NCBI GenBank assembly: GCA_001799635.1
Contig: MGTV01000006.1
Location: 1-42,036, forward strand
Reading direction: 5' to 3'
Length of the DNA stretch: 42,036 bases
Origin: Elusimicrobia bacterium GWA2_62_23
GTDB taxonomy: Bacteria > Elusimicrobiota > Elusimicrobia > Elusimicrobiales > UBA9959
Shown here piece after piece: positions 32,453-40,472 of the stretch. Numbering within the stretch: the stretch's first letter is position 1; every line of letters begins with the position of its first letter. The notes beneath the pieces were generated by a model. That model was given only the letters and a program-made list of their open reading frames with translations, did not search any database and was not told the origin of the DNA. A program made the position numbers and the translations under genes.

Positions 32453-34333
32453 CTAATCCGGCGCGTATTCTTGTTTGCCCAGCCGGCCCGCGGGCTGAAC
32501 CTTCTTGTCGAACAGCAGGTTGCCCACCACCAGGTAGTCCATCTCGGTGCCCATGAAGCAGCGGTAGGCGTCGTCGGGCGTGCAGATAATGGGCTCGCCG
32601 CGCACGTTAAAGCTGGTATTCACTATCACGCCGTAGCCGGTGAGCTTCTTGAAGGCGCTTATGAGGCGGTGGTAGCGGGGATTGGTATCGGCGTGCACGG
32701 TCTGCACCCGCGCGGAGTAGTCCAAATGCGTGATGGCCGGGATATCGGAGCGCAGGTGGTAGAGCTTTTCCTTGAGCGGCATGGCGTGGTAGCCGGCCGG
32801 CAGGGGCTTGCGGCGTTCCGCGGTCACGTAATCTATGAGCAGCATGTAGGGCGAAGCGTAACCCTTCTCGAAATAGGTCCCGGCGTCCTCGGCCAGCACC
32901 GACGGGGCGAAAGGCCTGAAGCTCTCGCGGTACTTGATCTTGAGGTTCAGCTTCTTCTGCATCTCGGGGTTGCGGGGATCGCCGAGGATGCTGCGGTTGC
33001 CGAGGGCGCGCGGCCCCCACTCTTCGCGGCCCTGGTGCCAGCCTACCACCGCGCCGCCGGCTATGAGGCCGGCCACGGTATCGTAAAGTTTTTCCTCCGG
33101 CACGCGCTCATACGGCGCGCCGTAGCCTTCGGCCATCAGCAGGGCTTCGGCCTCGGAATACTCCGGGCCCAGGAAAGAACCGGCCATCCGGTCCTTGCCG
33201 GTGGAAGCCGCGCGGGGCTCGCCGAAATACACGTGCTGGGCGGCCAGGGCGGCGCCCAGGGCACCGCCGGCGTCGCCGGCCGCGGGCTGTATCCAGACTC
33301 CGTCGAAAATATTCTCCCGCAGGATCTTGCCGTTGGCCACGCAGTTCAGGGCCACGCCGCCGGCCAGGCAGAGGTTCTTGGAACCGGTCAGGCGCTTGGC
33401 CTCGCGGGCGAGCTTTAAAATTATCTCTTCGGTCACGTCCTGTATGGCCAGGGCCATGTCGCAGTAGTCCTGCGTCAGTTCGGCCTCGGCGCCGCGCGGC
33501 GGCAGGCCGAAAAGCTCCGTCCACTTGGATTCGTTCACCATGCGCAGGCCGGCCGCGTAATCGAAATAGTCCTGGTTGAGGCGGATGGAGCCGTCGGGCT
33601 TTATGTCCACCAGCGCGGAGCGGATCTTGTCCGTCATCTCTTTGACGCGCGCGGAACCCGGCGCGCCGTAAGGGGCCAGGCCCATCAGTTTGTATTCGCC
33701 GGAGTTCACCTTGAAACCGGTATAGTAGGTAAAGGCCGAATACAGCAGGCCTATGGAATGCGGGAAGTCCTGCTCTTTGAGGATTTCTATGTCTTTGCCG
33801 CGGCCGTGCCCTATAACGCCGGTGGCCCATTCGCCCACGCCGTCCACGGTCAGGATGGCCGCCTCGTCGAAGGGCGACGGGTAGAAGGCGCTGGCCGCGT
33901 GGGAAAGATGGTGTTCCGGAAAAAGCAGCTTAACCTTGGAAGTGTCCAGCGGACCCAGCTCGCGCAGCTTGTCCAGCATCACCTTCTTGAGCAGCATCTT
34001 CTCTTTTATCCACACCGGCATGGCGGAGAGGAACTGGCGCAGGCCTTTAGGGGCGAAGAGGTAATGGGTTTCCAGCAGGCGCTCGAACTTGAGCAGCGGC
34101 TTTTCGTAGAAGACTATGGCGTCCAGGTCGGAGAGGTTCAAAGGCTGGCCGCCGGGCAGCAGGCGGCCGCCGCGTTCAAGGCAGGCGCGCACGGCGTTAA
34201 CGGGGAAGGAGGCGTCCTGCTTTACGCGGGTGAGCCGTTCCTCGTGCACGCCGAACACCACCCGCCCGTCTACGGCCAGGGCCGCGGCGGAATCATGGTA
34301 AAAAGCGGAGATACCGAGTATTTTTTTAGCCAT
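32453..34333 (-). CDS. NodU/CmcH-family O-carbamoyltransferase
   Basis: 626 residues. N-terminal Kae1-like domain with FYHDSAAAL, EHHLSHAASAFYPSPF and LTVDGVGEWAT (metal/nucleotide-binding His and Asp residues); C-terminal YrdC-like region with VGWHQGREEWGPRALGNRSI and NTSFNVRGEPIICTPDDA. These enzymes make carbamoyl-adenylate from carbamoyl phosphate and ATP and pass the carbamoyl group to a hydroxyl of a sugar or natural product. The cluster with an SGNH hydrolase, DUF5989 and SxtJ is widespread and likely modifies a cell-surface glycan. A TATAAT lies 18-23 nt upstream. Confidence 0.95.
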   Translation of the reverse strand: MAKKILGISAFYHDSAAALAVDGRVVFGVHEERLTRVKQDASFPVNAVRACLERGGRLLPGGQPLNLSDLDAIVFYEKPLLKFERLLETHYLFAPKGLRQFLSAMPVWIKEKMLLKKVMLDKLRELGPLDTSKVKLLFPEHHLSHAASAFYPSPFDEAAILTVDGVGEWATGVIGHGRGKDIEILKEQDFPHSIGLLYSAFTYYTGFKVNSGEYKLMGLAPYGAPGSARVKEMTDKIRSALVDIKPDGSIRLNQDYFDYAAGLRMVNESKWTELFGLPPRGAEAELTQDYCDMALAIQDVTEEIILKLAREAKRLTGSKNLCLAGGVALNCVANGKILRENIFDGVWIQPAAGDAGGALGAALAAQHVYFGEPRAASTGKDRMAGSFLGPEYSEAEALLMAEGYGAPYERVPEEKLYDTVAGLIAGGAVVGWHQGREEWGPRALGNRSILGDPRNPEMQKKLNLKIKYRESFRPFAPSVLAEDAGTYFEKGYASPYMLLIDYVTAERRKPLPAGYHAMPLKEKLYHLRSDIPAITHLDYSARVQTVHADTNPRYHRLISAFKKLTGYGVIVNTSFNVRGEPIICTPDDAYRCFMGTEMDYLVVGNLLFDKKVQPAGRLGKQEYAPD

Positions 34334-34350
34334 CAGGTCGTCTGACTTAA

Positions 34351-34376
34351 ATTATATTAAAAAGGCCCGCCGGGCC
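34351..34376 (-). promoter_or_regulatory. Overlapping terminator and promoter before carbamoyltransferase
   Basis: Minus-strand reading: hairpin GGCCC-GCC-GGGCC (34364-34376) just past the SGNH stop, a TTTTT run, then TATAAT (34351-34356). One short segment could end the SGNH transcript and start the carbamoyltransferase one. Confidence 0.6.
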
Positions 34377-34377
34377 C

Positions 34378-35469
34378 CTATTTTAAACCGAAGTCCGAGC
34401 GCACCCGCGCGTACAGCGCGCCGGCCACTATCTTGTGCCCTTCGGGGTTCCAGTGCACGTCTTCGGCTATGAAATTATCCTTTATAACAGCCCCGGGGGC
34501 GCCACGGCCAGAGAACACCGGGAAATAATCCAGGAAAGCGCAGCCGTGCTTGGCGGCGAAGTCTTGCCACACCGTCACCTGCAGCGGCCGCAGGTCCCGG
34601 CGCAGCAGCTGCTCGGGCCAAGGGTAGACTACTATGGTCACCGGTATGCCGCGCTCCCGGCAGAGGTCCGCGAATTTTTCCATATGCGCGAAGGCGGAAG
34701 CCAGGCCCTTGTCTCCCCACTTTTTGCGCACTTCCGCCGAATAGAGCCACGCCCCGCGCTCATTGTAGCGCTCCTGCTCCGTACCCCACAGCTCGAATTG
34801 CGTTTTCTTCTCGGTATCGGTCACCCGGTTCAGGCCCACCCGGGAATAAAGGAAAGGGAACACTAAAGAATGATCTCGCAGGAAGACCCTCAGGCGCTTG
34901 TAGAGGGAGTAGGCCGGCTCGGGGGAGAAGGATTCATACATCACCTCGTCCTGGATATCGGAGATATCTATGAAGAGATAGACCCGGTCGAAGGCCAATT
35001 GCTCCCGCTCCAGCAGGTCTTTCAGGCGGAGATAGTAAAGCTTGGGCGAAAAACTGGCCACGCCGCCGTTGAGCACTTCAAACCCGCCGCCGAGCTTCTC
35101 CTGGAGCAGCGCCGGGAAAGTCTCTTCGTGGGGAATGCCAACGCCTTCGGCGAAAGAGTCGCCCATTATGAGCACGCGCTTTTTGCCGGCCGCGTTGGCG
35201 GGGTCCACCCGGCGTGTCGAAGCGTCCTTGAAACCCAGGGAATTGGTGCTGATATCGCGCGTCATGCCGCCCCAGTCGCGCCGGCCCCGGGCGCCCGCGC
35301 GCATGCCGTGGTGGTAATAAGGATGGGAAATGCCTATGCCCCGCGCCCGCAGGTGCAGGAAGGTGCCCGCCCCGATGTCCGCCAGGGCGAACACGGCCCC
35401 CAGCAGCACCAGAACGGTCTTTACCGGGTTGCGTTCGAAAACGGTGGTTTTTTTCCCCTCTTGTCCCAT
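34378..35469 (-). CDS. Membrane-anchored SGNH/GDSL hydrolase
   Basis: 363 residues. An N-terminal membrane helix (about 17-38) precedes an extracytoplasmic SGNH domain: block I VLIMGDSFAEGVGIP (nucleophile Ser), NGGVASFSP (block II Gly), a DISDIQDE segment and the C-terminal EDVHWNPEGH with catalytic Asp/His. Such enzymes add or remove acyl groups on polysaccharides. The neighbouring carbamoyltransferase suggests that both decorate the same surface glycan. A TATAAT 14-19 nt upstream (35483-35488) marks its own promoter. Confidence 0.88.
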   Translation of the reverse strand: MGQEGKKTTVFERNPVKTVLVLLGAVFALADIGAGTFLHLRARGIGISHPYYHHGMRAGARGRRDWGGMTRDISTNSLGFKDASTRRVDPANAAGKKRVLIMGDSFAEGVGIPHEETFPALLQEKLGGGFEVLNGGVASFSPKLYYLRLKDLLEREQLAFDRVYLFIDISDIQDEVMYESFSPEPAYSLYKRLRVFLRDHSLVFPFLYSRVGLNRVTDTEKKTQFELWGTEQERYNERGAWLYSAEVRKKWGDKGLASAFAHMEKFADLCRERGIPVTIVVYPWPEQLLRRDLRPLQVTVWQDFAAKHGCAFLDYFPVFSGRGAPGAVIKDNFIAEDVHWNPEGHKIVAGALYARVRSDFGLK

Positions 35470-35482
35470 AGTCTGGTCTTCA

Positions 35483-35500
35483 ATTATATAAAAAAGGCCG
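35483..35500 (-). promoter_or_regulatory. Promoter of SGNH gene
   Basis: Minus-strand reading gives GGCCTTTTTTATATAATT, almost identical to the carbamoyltransferase promoter sequence GGCCTTTTTAATATAATT. GC-rich inverted sequence lies upstream of the T-run. Confidence 0.55.
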
Positions 35501-35550
35501 CCGGGGCCGGGGCCGCCATATTCCCCGCGCTATTGTGCTATCATTTAGTC

Positions 35551-35727
35551 ATGGACAAGATAAAGATTAAAAATGAGAGCGCCACCGGTCTCTCCTGGAT
35601 CGCCGGCTGGCTTTTCACCATCGGCTTCCTTAAGCTCGCCTTCTGGAAAGGCCTGCTGGCCCTGCTGGTCTGGCCTTACTACATCGGCGTTTACGTAAGT
35701 TCCATCGTCACCAAAGCCCAGCCCTAA
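35551..35727 (+). CDS. Small two-helix membrane protein
   Basis: 58 residues: polar start MDKIKIKNESATG, then two hydrophobic segments (about 15-30, 33-53) with many aromatics (FWKGLLALLVWPYYIG) and a short polar end. No clear ribosome binding site precedes the ATG, but the hydrophobic pattern and length look real. It is divergent from the SGNH gene. No family recognised. Confidence 0.6.
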   Translation: MDKIKIKNESATGLSWIAGWLFTIGFLKLAFWKGLLALLVWPYYIGVYVSSIVTKAQP

Positions 35728-35743
35728 AACAAAACCGCCGGGG

Positions 35744-36250
35744 CTACGGCTTAAATCCGGTTATCTTCTTCGGCTCCGGCCCGTCAGGCGGCTCCATAAG
35801 CGCCTTTATCGCGTCGAAGACGCTTTTAAACTGCGCGTCGTATTTCTTTTCCAACTCGTCCAGCTTGCGCGCCAGGTCACGGTGAGAGGCCATCAGCCCG
35901 CGCAGCCGCACAAACGCCCGCACGATCTGGATGTTAACCTGCACAGCCCGTTCGCTGCTTAAGACACTTGAAAGCATTGCTATCCCTTGCTCCGTAAAAA
36001 CGAAGACATTGGGCGCGTGCTTTATGCTGGAACTTATCACAATTTGTGATAAGTTCCTTATCTCCTCCCTTGTCAGGGAGAACATAAAGTCATCAGGGAA
36101 ACGCCCAATATTCCTGCGCACCGCCTGATTCATCACGCGGGTTTCAACCCCATACAACAACGCTAGGTCGCGGTCCAGCATCACCTTATGGCCGCGGATC
36201 AGCAGTATCTTGGACTCCAGCACTTCCTGCGGAACGATACTTTTAGACAT
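35744..36250 (-). CDS. ORF6N-domain DNA-binding protein
   Basis: 168 residues. The N-terminal ~85 residues match the ORF6N domain: ILLIRGHKVMLDRDLALLYG, NQAVRRNIGRFPDDFMFSLT and NVFVFTEQGIAMLSSVL. These domains come from large DNA viruses and phages and are common on bacterial islands. A helical tail (residues 120-150, HRDLARKLDELEKKYDAQFK) may form a coiled coil. The ATG at 36250 is chosen because it begins the family-typical N terminus and has a GGGGGG box before it. Its context of palindromes and AT-richer DNA indicates acquired sequence. Confidence 0.88.
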   Translation of the reverse strand: MSKSIVPQEVLESKILLIRGHKVMLDRDLALLYGVETRVMNQAVRRNIGRFPDDFMFSLTREEIRNLSQIVISSSIKHAPNVFVFTEQGIAMLSSVLSSERAVQVNIQIVRAFVRLRGLMASHRDLARKLDELEKKYDAQFKSVFDAIKALMEPPDGPEPKKITGFKP

Positions 36251-36287
36251 AGCCCCCCCATTGCCCAAAGATACTATAGCAGGCGAA

Positions 36288-36335
36288 CCCGACAAGGGAG
36301 TGTCGACTTCTCTAAGGTTCCAATTTGGGACCTTA
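36288..36335. repeat. Two hairpins upstream of ORF6N gene
   Basis: CCCGACA (36288-36294) can pair with TGTCG (36301-36305), resembling the hairpins at 25725 and 31856. TAAGGTTCCA (36313-36322) pairs with 36326-36335 with one mismatch. The second could be an operator. Confidence 0.45.
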
Positions 36336-36351
36336 AAGCCCTAAAACAAAA

Positions 36352-36371
36352 CCGCCGGGCTTCCCCGGCGG
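36352..36371 (-). terminator. GCCGGGG-type terminator hairpin
   Basis: CCGCCGGG (36352-36359) pairs with 36364-36371; on the minus strand TTTTGTTTT follows. It is nearly the same hairpin as that at 36446. Confidence 0.65.
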
Positions 36372-36375
36372 CTCT

Positions 36376-36421
36376 CTAGCGATTCGCCGAATCACTAGTC
36401 CAGGTCAAAAGTAAAGACCTG
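36376..36421. repeat. Palindrome cluster, possible REP-like remnants
   Basis: CTAGCGATTCG (36376-36386) pairs with 36388-36398 with one mismatch. CAGGTC (36401-36406) pairs with GACCTG (36416-36421) around AAAAGTAAA and is followed by ACCCC. The GACCTGACCCC layout recalls sequences beside REP/IS200-type elements. No transposase is present. Confidence 0.45.
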
Positions 36422-36445
36422 ACCCCATCCCCCCCCAAAAAAAAC

Positions 36446-36473
36446 AAATCCGCCGGGCTTCCCCGGCGGATTT
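36446..36473 (-). terminator. Terminator of CoiA-like gene
   Basis: A 12-bp stem (36446-36457 with 36462-36473); on the minus strand it is followed by GTTTTTTTT. It lies 54 nt past the CoiA-like stop. Confidence 0.85.
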
Positions 36474-36527
36474 AAAGGCTCCTGCTGCCTTTTCTCCGGT
36501 GGTTTTGGAAGTAAACACCGCAACTTC

Positions 36528-37220
36528 CTATCTCCCGCGGGCGGTAGTTGAAGCCCTTGCGTCCTGGAGAAGCGCTTCAAAATCCTGCATATTTCCGCCG
36601 CGAAGAAGGTTTATTAACATACCACGTGAGAAGCAGAATACATGTCCGAGCTTATCCTTCCCATTTGCAATCAGACAGAAAAGATTCAAGTCCTTACCAA
36701 AGTCAAAAAAAACGGCGGCGCGACTATCCGACCATTCCCGCAATAGGGCGCAATCATCCAGAAAGACTTTCCTCAAAAAAGTGTTCCTGCCAACTGGCGT
36801 GCCTTGGGACCAAGCATCGCGAAACTGCGTCACATCCCGTTTTCTTCGTGTACCATCCACTATCCAGATCAATTTTGAATAAAAGCTGTCGCGAGACTGC
36901 CGCTCTTCAGGCTTTATGTGCGAATGCTGAAACTCAAGCACCCACCCCTGATTTGTTTTTACGTCAGCAATATGTTTTTCTCCGTTATGGCCCTGGTGAA
37001 CAACCTCCTGCCACTCAGAGGGAAAATGTCCTTTCCAGGCGCGATGCCATTCAGTTTCATTCTCCCACCACGGATCACACGTGCGCCCCCCCTTATGGGC
37101 CCAGTGCCAAATCCTGACTTTCCCGCACTTTGCCAACATTGGATGCCCGCAGGCCGGGCAGGCTCCAAAAAGATTTGGCTGAGCTTCTTGACGCTGTTCA
37201 TTTACAAGGGCGAATTTCAT
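36528..37220 (-). CDS. CoiA-like protein with N-terminal zinc motif
   Basis: 230 residues. The N terminus carries CPACGHPMLAKCG and RIWHWAH, a possible zinc site. Residues ~60-140 match the CoiA nuclease-like pattern: EWHRAWKGHFPSEWQEVV, KHIADVKTNQGWVLEFQHS and RDSFYSKLIWIVDG, with Asp, Glu and Gln in the spacing of PD-(D/E)xK enzymes. CoiA acts in competence, but many stand-alone relatives lie on accessory islands, so a DNA-processing or defence role is possible. No clear ribosome binding site is seen; MKFALVNEQ is preferred over an ATG eight codons upstream. Its base composition is clearly lower in GC than its neighbours. Confidence 0.85.
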   Translation of the reverse strand: MKFALVNEQRQEAQPNLFGACPACGHPMLAKCGKVRIWHWAHKGGRTCDPWWENETEWHRAWKGHFPSEWQEVVHQGHNGEKHIADVKTNQGWVLEFQHSHIKPEERQSRDSFYSKLIWIVDGTRRKRDVTQFRDAWSQGTPVGRNTFLRKVFLDDCALLREWSDSRAAVFFDFGKDLNLFCLIANGKDKLGHVFCFSRGMLINLLRGGNMQDFEALLQDARASTTARGR

Positions 37221-37437
37221 ATTTAAATACACTAGCATTAGCATTCAAAGAGATACCCCTCAAAAACCCGGTCTTTTTCCTGACGGCTTCAAAAAGCTCC
37301 TATTGCCTTTCCCCCACTACCCTCTTCAGCTAAATATACGTTCGACGTCATCAATTCGTTTTACATTTATTATCAAACACATGACCTGGTTCCGAATTTT
37401 GATTCACCCCCATATCAAGCATTCTACAAAACAAAAG
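37221..37437. other. AT-rich non-coding stretch
   Basis: About 41 % GC over 37261-37440 (counted), far below the surroundings. No reading frame, repeat or RNA is convincing. It probably contains the CoiA-like gene promoter and the junction of the acquired segment. Confidence 0.55.
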
Positions 37438-37457
37438 CGCCGGGGCTTTCCCCGGCG
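37438..37457 (-). terminator. Terminator of argG-argH
   Basis: CGCCGGGG (37438-37445) pairs with CCCCGGCG (37450-37457); on the minus strand CTTTTGTTTT follows. It lies just past the repeat at the argH end. Confidence 0.8.
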
Positions 37458-37465
37458 GTTTTGCG

Positions 37466-37492
37466 ATTAGGAATTAGGAATCAGCGTCCCCT
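37466..37492. repeat. Solo arm of the argR-end repeat, forming the argH 3' end
   Basis: 24 of 27 bases match the right arm of the inverted repeat at 40454-40536. It includes the argH stop codon and encodes the last Arg-Gly-Arg residues. Confidence 0.75.
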
Positions 37493-38662
37493 GAACTTTT
37501 GGGCGACTTGGCGGTAGGCGTCGCGGAAGGGGAGGCCGGCTTTTACCAGCCGGTAGGCCTCTTCCGTGGCGAACAGTTCCGGGGCGAGGGCACACTTTTC
37601 CTTGTTGAAGACCAGGCCGTCGGCCACTTTGGCCATTATGCCAAGAGAGGCGAGTGCGGCGGCGAGCGCGGCGAACAGGGGGCCTTTGCCCAGCTGGGCG
37701 TCGCGGTTGTAGCCGGAGGGCAGGTTGCCGGCCAGCGACAGCGCCTTCAGTTCCTCGCCCAGCACCGCGTGGTATTTGCCACGCACCAGTTCCAGCACGT
37801 CGGGGTTCTTCTTTTGCGGCATGATGGAGCTGCCGGTGCAGAACTTCTCCGGCAGGCTGACGAAGCCGAACTCGGGCATGCTGAACAGCACCAGGTCGGT
37901 GGCCAGTTTATTGAGCGTCAGCATAACCTGCGAGCACAGGTGCATGATGGCCGGCTCGAACTTGCTGCGGGTGAACTGGGCGTAGATAGGGTTCTCTATG
38001 GCTTTCGAAAAGCCCATTAACTTGGCGCTGTAGCCCTTGTCTATGCCGAGCACCGGCACGCCGAAGCCGGCGGCAGAGCCCAGCGGGGACTGGTCTATGA
38101 GCTTGAGCAGGAAGTCTACATGCTTTGCGTCGTCCGCCGCGGCGGCGGCGAAGCAGCCCAGCCAGACCCCCACAGTGGTGGGCATGGCCCGGCGCATATG
38201 GGTGTAGCCGGGCATGGGCAGGCGGCCCTGCTTGGCCGCGACCTTTTTGCAGGCCGCGGCGAAAGCGCCCAGCCGCGTCTTCAGCTCACCGAGGGTTTCC
38301 CGCTCATAGAGCCGCAGGGCGGCGAGCACCTGGTCATTGCGGGAGCGGCCGGTATGCACCTTCTTGCCGGCCTCGCCGTATTTCGCGGTCAGCCAGCCTT
38401 CTATGGCCGTGTGGCAGTCTTCGTCCTCGCGCTTCACCTCGAACTTACCTGCGGCGTCCAGCGCCGCGATCTGCTTCAGCCCGGCGAGTATATTCTTCAA
38501 CTCGCCCGCTTTCAGCAGCCCGGCCTTCCTTAGCGCGCGCGCATGCGCGGCCGAAGCCAGGCAGTCGAACTTCACCAGCCGCCGGTCCAGAATATAGTCG
38601 TCCCCCACCGTGAAGGACTCTATATCCTTGTCCAGGTCATAGCCCTTGGCCCAGAGTTTCAT
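37481..38662 (-). CDS. argH: Argininosuccinate lyase, short C terminus
   Basis: 393 residues; family members are commonly about 460. It splits argininosuccinate into arginine and fumarate. Present are HTGRSRNDQVLAALRLYERE, PGYTHMRRAMP and the catalytic loop GSSIMPQKKNPD. After FRDAYRQVAQKF, where relatives continue, it ends in RGR within a repeat element. The core lyase domain is complete, so activity is likely, but the C-terminal lid helices are missing, perhaps cut off by element insertion. The start codon overlaps the argG stop by 1 nt (TAATG). Confidence 0.95.
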   Translation of the reverse strand: MKLWAKGYDLDKDIESFTVGDDYILDRRLVKFDCLASAAHARALRKAGLLKAGELKNILAGLKQIAALDAAGKFEVKREDEDCHTAIEGWLTAKYGEAGKKVHTGRSRNDQVLAALRLYERETLGELKTRLGAFAAACKKVAAKQGRLPMPGYTHMRRAMPTTVGVWLGCFAAAAADDAKHVDFLLKLIDQSPLGSAAGFGVPVLGIDKGYSAKLMGFSKAIENPIYAQFTRSKFEPAIMHLCSQVMLTLNKLATDLVLFSMPEFGFVSLPEKFCTGSSIMPQKKNPDVLELVRGKYHAVLGEELKALSLAGNLPSGYNRDAQLGKGPLFAALAAALASLGIMAKVADGLVFNKEKCALAPELFATEEAYRLVKAGLPFRDAYRQVAQKFRGR

Positions 38663-39897
38663 TAGTTGTTACCGTGGCTGTTCATGATGGCGCTGTGGGC
38701 CATCAGCCGGGTGGCGTGGATCTTGATGAACCCTTCCGAGTCCTTCTGGTTGAAGCCGCCGGCTATGTCCATGCTGGACAGGTCCTTGTTGTAGAGCGAG
38801 CTGGGGCTCTGCCGGCCCATCACCATAACATTGCCCTTGTAGAGCTTCAGCGTAACGGAGCCGTCTATGGCCTTCTGGCTCTCGTTGATGGCCGCCATCA
38901 GGAAGCTCATCTCCGGGCTGAACCAGAAGCCGTTGTAGACGAGCTCGGCGAACTTGGGCGAGAACATGTCCCGCAGGCGCATCACCTCGCGGTCCATGGC
39001 TATGCCTTCAATGTCTTTGTGCGCGGCGTAGAGTATGGTGCCGCCGGGCGTCTCGTACACGCCGCGGGATTTGATGCCGACGAAGCGGTTCTCCACCATG
39101 TCTATGCGGCCTATGCCGTTCCGGGCGCCAAGGTCGTTCAACATATTGAAGAGCTTCAGCGGGTCGGTCTCGCTTTTGCCGGTGTTCAGGTTGGTCACCT
39201 TCACCGGGGCGCCGTCCTTGAAGACTATCTTTATCTTGGTAGGCGTATTGGGGGCCTTCTCCGGCGAGACGGTCTTGGAGTAAATATCCTCGGCGCATTC
39301 ATGCGCGGGGTCCTCCAGAATGCCGGCCTCGTGGCTGATATGCAGCAAATTGTCGTCCTCGCTATAGGGCTTGGCAATAGTGCTGGAGATCTCAATATTA
39401 TGCGCCTTGGCATAGTTGATGAGGTCCGTGCGGCCTTTGAACTCGGAGAGGAATTCTTCGGTCTTCCACGGTGCTATCACCTTTATCTTGGGGTTCAGCG
39501 CGTAGTAACCCAGTTCGAAGCGCACCTGGTCATTGCCTTTGCCGGTGGCGCCATGGGAAACATAGGCGGCGCCTTCCTTGGCGGCTATTTCTATCTGGCG
39601 CTTGGCTATCAGCGGCCGCGCGGCCGAGGTGCCCAACAGGTATCGGCCCTCGTAAAGGGCGTTCGCCTTGAATATCGGGAAGATGTAGTCGGTGACCAGC
39701 TCTTTCTTCAGGTCCTCGATATAAACCTTGGTAGCGCCGGCTTTGAGCGCCTTCTTCTTGGCCTTCTGGAAATCCCCGGCCTGGCCCACGTCGGCTATAT
39801 AGGCGATCACCTCATAGCCCTTGTTCACCAGCCACTTGAGTATCACCGAGGTATCCAGGCCGCCGCTGTAGGCGAGCACCACTTTGTTGTTCTTCAT
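38662..39897 (-). CDS. argG: Argininosuccinate synthase
   Basis: 411 residues. It condenses citrulline and aspartate with ATP. The N-terminal [15 protein letters not shown] is the PP-motif for [42 protein letters not shown] and YETPGG further mark the family. AAGGAGAG lies 7 nt upstream of the ATG. It is first in the argG-argH unit, divergent from argR, with an ArgR-type operator between. Full length and intact. Confidence 0.97.
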   Translation of the reverse strand: MKNNKVVLAYSGGLDTSVILKWLVNKGYEVIAYIADVGQAGDFQKAKKKALKAGATKVYIEDLKKELVTDYIFPIFKANALYEGRYLLGTSAARPLIAKRQIEIAAKEGAAYVSHGATGKGNDQVRFELGYYALNPKIKVIAPWKTEEFLSEFKGRTDLINYAKAHNIEISSTIAKPYSEDDNLLHISHEAGILEDPAHECAEDIYSKTVSPEKAPNTPTKIKIVFKDGAPVKVTNLNTGKSETDPLKLFNMLNDLGARNGIGRIDMVENRFVGIKSRGVYETPGGTILYAAHKDIEGIAMDREVMRLRDMFSPKFAELVYNGFWFSPEMSFLMAAINESQKAIDGSVTLKLYKGNVMVMGRQSPSSLYNKDLSSMDIAGGFNQKDSEGFIKIHATRLMAHSAIMNSHGNN

Positions 39898-39930
39898 CTT
39901 ATTACTCTCCTTAATATATAGCAGCCCGGG

Positions 39931-39978
39931 GGGCTGTTGTATAAATATACGAAATTATGGATATTTATACAATAGCCC
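39931..39978. promoter_or_regulatory. ArgR operator between argG and argR
   Basis: Two 18-nt arms (39931-39948, 39961-39978) form an inverted repeat with one mismatch. Each contains an ARG-box-like AT-rich palindrome, GTATAAATATAC (39939-39950) and ATATTTATAC. It overlaps the -35 region of argR and lies within the argG promoter, so ArgR with arginine should repress both. Confidence 0.75.
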
Positions 39979-39991
39979 GGCCGGCTTATGC

Positions 39992-39997
39992 TATAAT
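39992..39997 (+). promoter_or_regulatory. -10 of argR
   Basis: TATAAT, 17 nt before the start codon; the operator covers the expected -35 position. Confidence 0.65.
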
Positions 39998-40013
39998 ATT
40001 TCCGGAGACCGAT

Positions 40014-40472
40014 ATGAACAAGACCGAACGCCTCTACTGCATACGCAAGATAATAGCCGAGGGCATAGTGGGCAGCCAGGAGGACCTGCGCCGGGCGCTG
40101 GCCGCCCAGGGCTGCAAGACCACGCAGGCCACGCTGTCGCGAGACCTCAAGGACCTGGGTGCCGCCTGGGTGCCCGGCCCGGGCGGCGGGCGCTACTCGC
40201 TATCCGCGCAGAGCGACGCCGCGGCCATCAAGCCCTTCATGGGCGCCAATATCACCGATATAGCCGCCAATGAGACCCTGCTGCTCATCCGCACCCTGCC
40301 GGGTGCCGCCGGCGCGGTGGCGGAATACATAGATTCGCAGAAACTCCCCGAGGCGCTGGGCACCGTGGCCGGCGACAATACGGTGCTCGTCATCCCCTCC
40401 AGCGTAAAGAAGCTCCCCGCCCTGCGCGCCCTGCTCAGGGAAAAACTCCTGAGAGGGGACGTACATTCCTAA
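40014..40472 (+). CDS. argR: Arginine repressor
   Basis: 152 residues. N-terminal winged helix (ERLYCIRKIIAEGIVGSQED, TQATLSRDLKDLGAAWV) and C-terminal oligomerisation/arginine-binding domain (LLIRTLPGAAGAVAEYIDSQ, LGTVAGDNTVLVI). It forms hexamers that bind arginine and repress arginine genes. The ATG at 40014 has GGAG upstream; an in-frame ATG at 39957 falls inside the operator. The last residues (RGDVHS) are encoded by the left arm of an inverted repeat. Confidence 0.95.
   Translation: MNKTERLYCIRKIIAEGIVGSQEDLRRALAAQGCKTTQATLSRDLKDLGAAWVPGPGGGRYSLSAQSDAAAIKPFMGANITDIAANETLLLIRTLPGAAGAVAEYIDSQKLPEALGTVAGDNTVLVIPSSVKKLPALRALLREKLLRGDVHS

Noticed and set aside
36401-36430. Full REP-associated transposon
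   Set aside because: Only short palindromes are present, with no tyrosine transposase gene nearby.
37481-38662. argH as a pseudogene
   Set aside because: The frame is intact, coupled to argG, and all catalytic segments including GSSIMPQKKNPD are present.
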